This document shows positions 58,129 to 64,000 of a DNA stretch of 64,000 bases, in pieces. The notes beneath the pieces were generated by a model that worked only from the letters and a program-made list of their open reading frames with translations, was not told the origin of the DNA and searched no databases. Source of the DNA: JADKAV01 sp037045455 (lineage in GTDB: Bacteria; Actinomycetota; Actinomycetes; S36-B12; UBA10799); NCBI GenBank assembly GCA_037045455.1, contig JBAOIN010000003.1, positions 496,001-560,000 of the forward strand. Reading direction: 5' to 3'. Made by a program: the position numbers and the translations under genes. Position 1 is the first letter of the stretch. Each line of letters starts with the position of its first letter.

Positions 58129-58938
58129 CTAGAGACCCCCGGCGAAGAAGCCAGCCAGCGCTGGCCCCGGATTCGCGGCAGTGCTGACGTTGGCCAGTGT
58201 CACGAGCCCGAAGAACCCGACGAGCAACAGTGCACATCCCGCACCCGCCAGCAACACGCGTCGCGGTCGCCGTTCAGCGCGCGCCAGGCGAGCCCGTTGG
58301 CGCAACAGTTGCACACCCCAGCCGATCAGCAGCACAGTGACCAGAGCGCTCAGGCCAGCCATCACGGCGTGGTAGCGAACAAAGTCCGTTTGCAGAGTCT
58401 CCAAGGCCGGCGCGGTGGCACCCGCCGCGAGATCGGCCTGCACCTGCTGCGCCACTTTGCTGAGGGCGCGATTCCCGCCACCCAGCGGCATCAGTCCGAG
58501 CGCGGAAGAAAGCGGAGCGATGGCGCCCTGAATATTCGCAACCAGGATCAGCACTGTCAGCAGAGTGATCGCAGCATGAACCAGACCCGCGGCGCCGATC
58601 GCCAGTCGCCGCGTCAGGCGTCCGGCGTTCGCATAGGCGGACCACAGCCGGCCGCCGAGAGGAATCAGAATGACCAGCAAGACCAAGGCGAGTGCCGCTT
58701 TGATGAGGTGGAAGCGTGCCCAGTAGTCCACCGCCGCCGACAATCCCGCGTTCAGCGAGGCGTCGCTGGAGTGCCAGAACACGACGAAGTTGGACGTGAT
58801 CGATTCGCTCAGCTGGCCAACGTTGGGGTAGCCGCCGGTCAGCGTGGTGGTCAGCGGGAAGATGCCGAACAGCACGAGGAGTAGCAGCAGGCCGGCTGCC
58901 AAGGAACGACCCAGCAAACTCGTACGAATCGTGGTCAC
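58129..58938 (-). CDS. Four-helix membrane protein, unknown function
   Basis: A 269-residue protein with membrane segments near residues 13-35 (AGLLLLLVLFGIFPLTTTL), 75-95, 115-140 and 190-215, plus a final one near 235. No family recognised. The GTG start overlaps the TGA of the TetR gene (GTGA), so it is the regulator's operon partner and probably its target, for example an export or stress function. Confidence 0.65.
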   Translation of the reverse strand: MTTIRTSLLGRSLAAGLLLLLVLFGIFPLTTTLTGGYPNVGQLSESITSNFVVFWHSSDASLNAGLSAAVDYWARFHLIKAALALVLLVILIPLGGRLWSAYANAGRLTRRLAIGAAGLVHAAITLLTVLILVANIQGAIAPLSSALGLMPLGGGNRALSKVAQQVQADLAAGATAPALETLQTDFVRYHAVMAGLSALVTVLLIGWGVQLLRQRARLARAERRPRRVLLAGAGCALLLVGFFGLVTLANVSTAANPGPALAGFFAGGL

Positions 58939-59630
58939 GGTTTCTCCTTGGGTTTAGTCGATGTCCATCCGGCGCGACGTCTGCGCGCGATGCCGTCGAT
59001 TATCGTGTCGAGCCCGAATGCGAACTCGAAATCCTCGTCGCACCCGGCTCCCGGCCGCCGGGTCTGCGCGTCCGCGGTGATCGCCAGAATGCCAGGGTAA
59101 TTCGCGGGATCAGGCGTGCCGCCTTTGCCCGGCTTGCGATCGGCTGAACCGGCCGACTCGTTGAAGAGCTCCGGGCTGAAGCCCCAGATCCGGTTGCCTA
59201 ACAGGTGCATGACGTGATGAGTCAAGTCCGCTGAGAAGCCGGCCCGCAGGAAGATCTGGGTCACGCGCTCCATGTGGTCGAGAACAGCGGGGGTGCGAGA
59301 CGTGCGCGTCTCGATGACGCGGCGGGCCCACGCATGCGAGATCACCACGCTGCGCGCTCCGAGCAGCATCACGCGCAGGCCCTCCTGCCACTGTCTGGGC
59401 GGCAGCGGGGGAGTGGCCGGCATCTCCGCGATGAGCGCGTCCACCATGCCGTCCAGGAGGTCCTCCTTGTCGGCCACGTGCTTGTAGAGGGCCATAGGAA
59501 CGACACCGAGGTCCTCTGCAAGTCCACGCATGCTCACCGCGTCGATCCCCTCGTCATCCGCAAGGGCTACGGCAGCCGCGACCACCCGGGCGCGGTTCAG
59601 CGGCTTCCGAGGTGCCTCAGTACCCCTCAC
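58935..59630 (-). CDS. TetR-family repressor (TetR_C-type)
   Basis: A 231-residue regulator. The helix-turn-helix is RARVVAAAVALADDEGIDAV and SMRGLAEDLGVVPMALYKHV; the ligand domain contains SHAWARRVIETRTSRTPAVLDHM, typical of TetR_C_1. The GTG at 59630 is taken as start because upstream codons of the longest frame run through the operator region. Divergent from a DUF4386-like gene across a short promoter region with two palindromes it probably binds. Confidence 0.87.
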   Translation of the reverse strand: MRGTEAPRKPLNRARVVAAAVALADDEGIDAVSMRGLAEDLGVVPMALYKHVADKEDLLDGMVDALIAEMPATPPLPPRQWQEGLRVMLLGARSVVISHAWARRVIETRTSRTPAVLDHMERVTQIFLRAGFSADLTHHVMHLLGNRIWGFSPELFNESAGSADRKPGKGGTPDPANYPGILAITADAQTRRPGAGCDEDFEFAFGLDTIIDGIARRRRAGWTSTKPKEKP

Positions 59631-59645
59631 GCACCCTCCGCTTGC

Positions 59646-59693
59646 TTGACAGGTATACACCGTATACCTATTGTCAGGTGTACGCCGTACACC
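59646..59693 (+). promoter_or_regulatory. Promoter with two TetR operator palindromes
   Basis: TTGACA (59646-59651), 17 nt, TATTGT (59669-59674) make a near-consensus promoter for the plus-strand gene. The perfect palindrome AGGTATAC-ACC-GTATACCT (59651-59669) fills the spacer. A second, GGTGTAC-GCC-GTACACC (59677-59693), covers the start-site region. Binding by the divergent TetR protein would block both directions. Confidence 0.8.
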
Positions 59694-59709
59694 AACCTTG
59701 GAGAACGCA

Positions 59710-60349
59710 ATGACCACCGATCGACGCCTGGCCGTTACGGCCGCGCTTCTGTATCTCGTCACCTGGATCACGTCGGTCGCGGCGCTTCCGCTCTATGCAC
59801 AAGGAGGACGAACCCAGGTGCTTGGGGGAGGGCTACTCGAAGTCATACTGGCAGCGGCAGTGGTCGGCACATCAGTCGCGTTGTACCCGCTTTTGCGACA
59901 GCACGGTTCCGCTGGCGCGATCGGCTACGTCGCTCTGCGCGTGCTGGAAGCTGGCGTGATCCTCATCGGAGTCACGGCCATTCTGACGACCGTCGCACAA
60001 CCCGCGTCGATGGCAAGCCCATCGTTCGCAGCGACGTCAGGATTTCAGCTCCTCCACGACTGGACGTTCCTGATCGGTCCCGGGCTGATCAACCCCATCA
60101 ACGCAACAGTGCTGGCCGTCCTGCTGCTGCGTTGCCGACTGGTGCCGAGATTCATCCCGCTTCTCGGAATCGTCGGCGCTGTTCTCGTGGGGGGTATGAA
60201 CCTGGCCGTGATGTTCGGGCTCATGTCGGCTCAGCCAGTATTGGCACTGCCGCTGTTCGCCTGGGAGATCTGCCTCGCGACGACACTGGCGTTGCGGGGC
60301 ATTCGCGTCCACGACGAGCACGCGTGTTGCGCAACTCGCAACGGTCTGA
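59710..60349 (+). CDS. DUF4386-like membrane protein
   Basis: About 212 residues with six hydrophobic helices: RRLAVTAALLYLVTWITSVA, LLEVILAAAVVGTSVALYPL, GLINPINATVLAVLLLRCRL and others match DUF4386 proteins. The frame runs on into the antisense of the next gene, but a TGA at 60347-60349 one frame over directly abuts the stop of the peptidase gene. One extra base near the end would restore it. Controlled by the adjacent TetR operators. Function unknown. Confidence 0.72.
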
Positions 60350-61713
60350 TCAGGTCGCGCCGAACTCCAGCAGGAACAGCGCCTCCGCGACGATCGACTC
60401 CTGCAACTCCTCGAGCTGAATGCTCTCGTTCGGGGCGTGGATGCGAGCCAGCGGATCCTGGGCACCGACGCCCAGCACCTCCAGGTCGCCGAAGGCCTCG
60501 ATCAGGTTGGCGACGAACGGAACCGCACCGCCGGCACCCTGCTCGGTCGGCGGCGCGCCCGTACGCGAACTCCATGGCTGCGTTGTACGCGCGTGTAAGC
60601 AGGTCCGCCGACCCGCACCGCGGATCCGTTGGCTGGGGGACCGGGTTCGAACTCGACGCTGACCCCGAACGGAGCGTGGTTATGGACGTGTGCGGCCAGA
60701 AGTTCCGTGGCCTCCTCGGCGTCCACTCCGGCAGGAATCCGGACGCTGATCTTGGCCCGTGCCGAAGGGATGATGGCGTTGGGGGCGGTCGCCACCTCGG
60801 GCGCATCCAAACCGACGACGCTAACCGCGGGCTTGGAGAACAGCCGGGAGGCAACGCTGCCGGTACCGATCAAGGGCTGCCCGGGCAGCACCTCGGCCAG
60901 CTCGCGGAAAGCGGCCTCGGGGTATTCCGCGCCGTCCCACTCCGAGCCCGTGATGCCGTCGATCGTGGCATCCCCGCGATCGTCCATCAGGCTGTTCAGC
61001 AGCTTGATCAATACCATCAGGGCGTCGGGGGAGGGGCCACCGAACATCCCACTGTGGCGGGGCTCGGCCATGGTGGTCACGGTCACGACGCCTTCGATGA
61101 TTCCCCGCAGCTGCGTCGTGAACGTCGGTTGGCCGAGTTCCACGTTGCCCATGTCGCAGATGACGGCGGCGTCGAGATCACCGAATACCTCGGGGCGGGT
61201 CGAAGGCCACTCCTCGAAGTCGCCGCCGTACTCCTCCTCGCCTTCCAGCAGGATCCGCAGGTTCACCGGAGGTTTGCCGTCGAAGGCCCGCAGGACGGCG
61301 ATGTGCGACGACCACGCCGCTCTTGTCGTCGGCGGCACCGCGACCGTAGAGCCGGCCGTCGCGTTCCACGGCCTCGAAACGCGGGGGAGTGCCACTTGCT
61401 CTCGTCACCTGCGGGCTGCACGTCGTAGTGGGAGTACAGCAGCACGGTTGGAGCGCCCTCCGGCCCCGCGACGTCTGCGCGCACTGTTGGCACACCACTG
61501 GAGCTCGGGATCAACTGCGGCTGCGCGCCGGCCTTCCGCAGCAGCTCAGCCACGGCTTCGGCGCACCGCACCACCTCAGACTGTCTCGTAGCCGGGGAAG
61601 TTGATTGACGGGATGGCCACCAGTGCCTCGAGGTCGGCTCGGACCTGTGGCATGAGGTCAGCGATCTTGTCCCGCAACGCTTCAGCCTGGTCGATGGGAG
61701 TGGTCAGCGGCAT
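60350..61713 (-). CDS. M20-family metallopeptidase (dipeptidase-like) (about five frameshifts)
   Basis: About 452 residues: TVLLYSHYDVQPAGDESKW with the first metal His/Asp, GRLYGRGAADDKSGVV with the bridging Asp, and LLEGEEEYGG with the catalytic Glu pair. The dimerisation domain follows (GMFGGPSPDALMVLIKLLNS), and the end reads ARIHAPNESIQLEELQESIV with the last metal His. It removes amino acids or dipeptides in the cytosol. Breaks near 61580, 61395, 61320 and two near 60555 are compatible with single extra bases. The ATG follows TATCGT by 6 nt. Confidence 0.85.
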
Positions 61714-61783
61714 GTCTGCACGATATGGGAATCGGGAGCGCACGGCCACGCCACCAGGCCGCCACCCGCACTAGGCTCACGGC

Positions 61784-62198
61784 ATGGCCCAGTTGAGTTC
61801 GTTGGCCCCCGTCCTGTCCGTTCGCGATGTGCTGACGTCACTGGACATCTACGCGCGGCTCGGCTTCCGCGCCAAGCCCTACCAGCGCGCCGAGATCGTC
61901 GAAGGCCGCGGTCCGGCACAAGTCCTGTACGGCTTCCTGTTCCGCGATGGGCTGCAGATCCATCTGTGCCAAGTCGCTGACATCGATCCGCACAACAACC
62001 TCAGTGAGATCTACCTGTACGTCGACGACGCCCCCGCATTGCACGAGCAATGGTCTGCGGCCGGCGCGCCGGGGGAGTTCATCGAACCGGCTGAAACTGA
62101 ATACGGACTGTGTGAAGGCGCTTACGTCGACCCCGACGGCAACTCCATACAGGTACGGCTCGTGGCTACCCGGTTACCCGAAGCCGGCCCAGACGTGA
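61784..62198 (+). CDS. VOC-superfamily (glyoxalase/bleomycin resistance-like) protein
   Basis: About 137 residues with the paired beta-alpha-beta-beta-beta modules of the vicinal oxygen chelate fold: APVLSVRDVLTSLDIYARLGF and EGAYVDPDGNSIQVRLV. Similar to bleomycin-binding proteins with EIYLYVDD. The ATG is 6 nt after TAGGCT. As written the frame continues to 62278; a single extra base would end it at the TGA 62196-62198 that overlaps the start of the next gene. Substrate unknown. Confidence 0.78.
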
Positions 62199-62763
62199 GC
62201 GTCGCACAAGGAGATTCTGCAGCGCTATCTGCAGACCGGTCGCGAGGCCTTGCTGTGGAAGCTCGACGGTGTCAGTGAGTTCGACGCCCGCCGCCCTCTG
62301 ACTCCGACCGGGTCCAACCTGCTCGGCATCGTCAAGCACACGGCCAGCGTGGAGGCTGGCTACCTCGGTGACTGCTTCGGACGGCCGTTCGAACAAACGT
62401 TCCCCTGGTTCGCCGACGACGCGGAAGCGAACGCCGACATGTGGGCCACGGCCGACGAGAGCCTCGAATCCATCGTTGATCTTTATCACCGGGTGTGGCG
62501 AAACTCCGACGCGACGATCGCGGCCCTTGATCTGGACACCGCCGGACACGTGCCGTGGTGGCGAACGCCAGAGGTGACGCTGCAGCAGATTCTCGTGCAC
62601 GTCATCGCCGAGACCCATCGGCACGCGGGTCACATGGACATCCTGCGCGAGATGGTCGATGGCGCCGCTGGGCTGCGGGCTGACAACGACAACCTGCCGC
62701 CGGACATCGACTGGGATGGCGTACCGGCAGCGGTTGCAGAAGACGGCCGAACAATTCCGCTGA
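62195..62763 (+). CDS. DinB/DUF664-family protein (two frameshifts)
   Basis: About 188 residues: HKEILQRYLQTGREALLWKL, SNLLGIVKHTASVEAGYLGD and LVHVIAETHRHAGHMDILRE. The last two supply the three metal His of the DinB four-helix fold. The family includes thiol-dependent transferases. The GTG at 62195 overlaps the preceding stop; the frame shifts by one base near 62204 and again near 62720, after which the typical end YRQRLQKTAEQFR and TGA at 62761 appear. Confidence 0.75.
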
Positions 62764-62836
62764 AAGCCACGTTACTTCAAAGTGTCATAATATTGATTAT
62801 CGGTCATTCAGGGACATGCGCCAGACGCGACGCAAT

Positions 62837-62914
62837 CGGTGAGCACTCTGGGCATCGGTGAGTTGACGCCGAAAACCCGCCCCCGGCGCTCACGGATGCC
62901 CGGGATACTCACGG
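62837..62914. repeat. Dispersed GTGAGCA hairpin, copy 3
   Basis: CGGTGAGCACTCTGGGCATCGGTGAG-type left arm and a right arm ending GATACTCACGG pair over about 26 bp with five or so mismatches, loop about 25 nt. It lies between the convergent stops of the DinB and UvrA-like genes, as copy 2 does between GH3 and TrkA. Confidence 0.65.
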
Positions 62915-62933
62915 ACCGGCTGATTCGGCCAAG

Positions 62934-64000
62934 TCATTGCACGTATGCCGCAAGATGCTCGCCCGTCAACGTGCTCTTCGCTGCCACAAGCTCGGCCGGC
63001 GTCCCCTCGAACACCACGCGACCGCCGTCGTGACCCGCGCCCGGGCCGATGTCGATGATCCAGTCAGCGTGCGCCATGACCGCCTGATGGTGCTCGATCA
63101 CGATGACTGACGTGCCGGCATCGACCAGCCGGTCCAACAGACCGAGCAACTGGTCGACGTCGGCAAGGTGCAGTCCCGTTGTCGGCTCGTCGAGAATGAC
63201 CACGCTGGCCTTGCCGCCCATGTGCGTGGCGAGCTTCAAGCGCTGTCGTTCACCGCCGGACAGCGTCGTCAGCGGCTGCCCGAGCCGCAGATAGCCCAGC
63301 CCCACATCGGCCATCCGCGCCAGGATGGTGTGCGCCGCGGGCGTCCGGGCATCGCCCTCACCGAAGAACGCGACGGCCTCATCGACCGGCATGTCCAGCA
63401 CATCGGCGATGTTGCGCCCACCGAGCGTGTACTCCAGAACGGCCGCCTGGAAGCGCCTGCCCTTCGCACTCCTCGCACACCGTGGTGACACCGGCCATCA
63501 TCGCCAGATCGGTGTAGATGACCCCGGCTCCGTTACATGCAGGGCAGGCGCCCTCGGAGTTCGCGCTGAACAGCGCCGGCTTGACCCCATTGGCTTTGGC
63601 GAAGGCCTTGCGGATCGGGTCGAGCAGCCCCGTGTAGGTCGCAGGGTTGCTGCGACGGGAGCCGCGAATCGCGGTCTGGTCGACGGTCACGATCCCTTCC
63701 AGCGGGCTCACCGATCCGTCGATCAAGGAGCTCTTGCCCGAACCCGCGACGCCGGTGATCACAACCAGGACGCCCAGCGGGATGTCGACGTCGACGTCCT
63801 GCAGGTTGTTCGTGTTCGCGCCCCGGACCGGCAGCTCTCCGGTCGGTTCCCGGAACGTGTCCTTCAATCGGGCTCGGTCGTCCAGGTGCCGCCCGGTGAG
63901 CGTGTCCGTTCCACGTAGATCCTCAACTGATCCCTCGAACACCACCTCCCCGCCACCGGTACCGGCCAGCGGACCGAGGTCGACCACGTGGTCGGCGATG
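62934..64000 (-). CDS. UvrA-like ABC ATPase, C-terminal part (5' end outside window, one frameshift)
   Basis: Excinuclease UvrA family. Second-domain Walker A TGVAGSGKSSL, the zinc-finger Cys pairs CPACNGAG and CEEC, ATPase signature TLSGGERQRLKLATHMGG and Walker B VVILDEPTTGLH. The class with a short zinc module and VIVIEHHQAVMAHADWIIDIG fits the UvrA2/DrrC-like subgroup linked to drug tolerance more than canonical UvrA. One extra base near 63465. The N-terminal domain lies beyond the right edge, so the subgroup is tentative. Confidence 0.83.

Noticed and set aside
59671..61428. A 585-codon plus-strand frame starting at the DUF4386-like gene
   Set aside because: The second two thirds are antisense to the M20 peptidase gene and low in any family signal; a stop one frame over at 60349 is the likely true end.

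Overview
The window is a gene-dense stretch of a high-GC Gram-positive (actinobacterial) chromosome. Evidence for that placement: a wax ester synthase/DGAT-type acyltransferase, DUF3000, a furA-katG pair, a coproporphyrin-type heme cluster (hemE-cgoX-chdC), a Septum_form protein, DUF222/HNH (13E12-type) and ECF42/YCII genes, frequent GTG starts, and many ATGA/GTGA stop-start overlaps. I cannot assign a family or genus. I see no rRNA, tRNA, CRISPR array, phage or complete insertion sequence.

Layout: 0-8.4 kb holds a phosphoketolase tail, a GTPase, lipid genes (WS/DGAT, acyl-CoA dehydrogenase plus kinase-like partner), a Nudix-NYN protein and a cation efflux protein. 8.5-16.4 kb holds a wall enzyme, a KhtTU-like K+/H+ antiporter pair, a 36-residue peptide gene, zwf, a ROK fructokinase and secreted proteins. 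16.5-25.7 kb holds a UPP1-like uridine phosphorylase, an unusual 2-oxoglutarate oxygenase, a GH3 lipoprotein, two TrkA proteins divergent from a KimA-like K+ transporter, and a TrmA-like RNA methyltransferase. 25.8-36.1 kb holds acnA, dxs, an ABC exporter and fadA-fadB. 36.3-43.6 kb is the RNase D/LuxR/DUF3000/EamA/heme/msrB block. 43.6-50.6 kb holds a MoxR-DUF58-transglutaminase-like operon and an NRAMP-PRC operon. 50.8-64 kb holds katG-furA, HNH, sigma/YCII, a TetR-controlled divergon, an M20 peptidase, VOC, DinB and a UvrA-like protein cut by the right edge.

Functionally it is central metabolism (phosphoketolase, zwf, aconitase, DXS, beta-oxidation, heme), potassium and metal homeostasis, redox defence and wall maintenance. 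Two genome-wide habits stand out. Promoters follow TAnnnT-N6-8-ATG/GTG, so most transcripts should be leaderless. Convergent or tail gaps carry long hairpins from dispersed repeat families, including a roughly 150-170 bp MITE-like element with terminal inverted repeats. A third striking property is that many genes are broken by frameshifts, and wherever I could follow the frame the shift equals one extra base. That points to insertion errors in the assembly rather than pseudogenes, so most broken genes are annotated here across their full reconstructed span.
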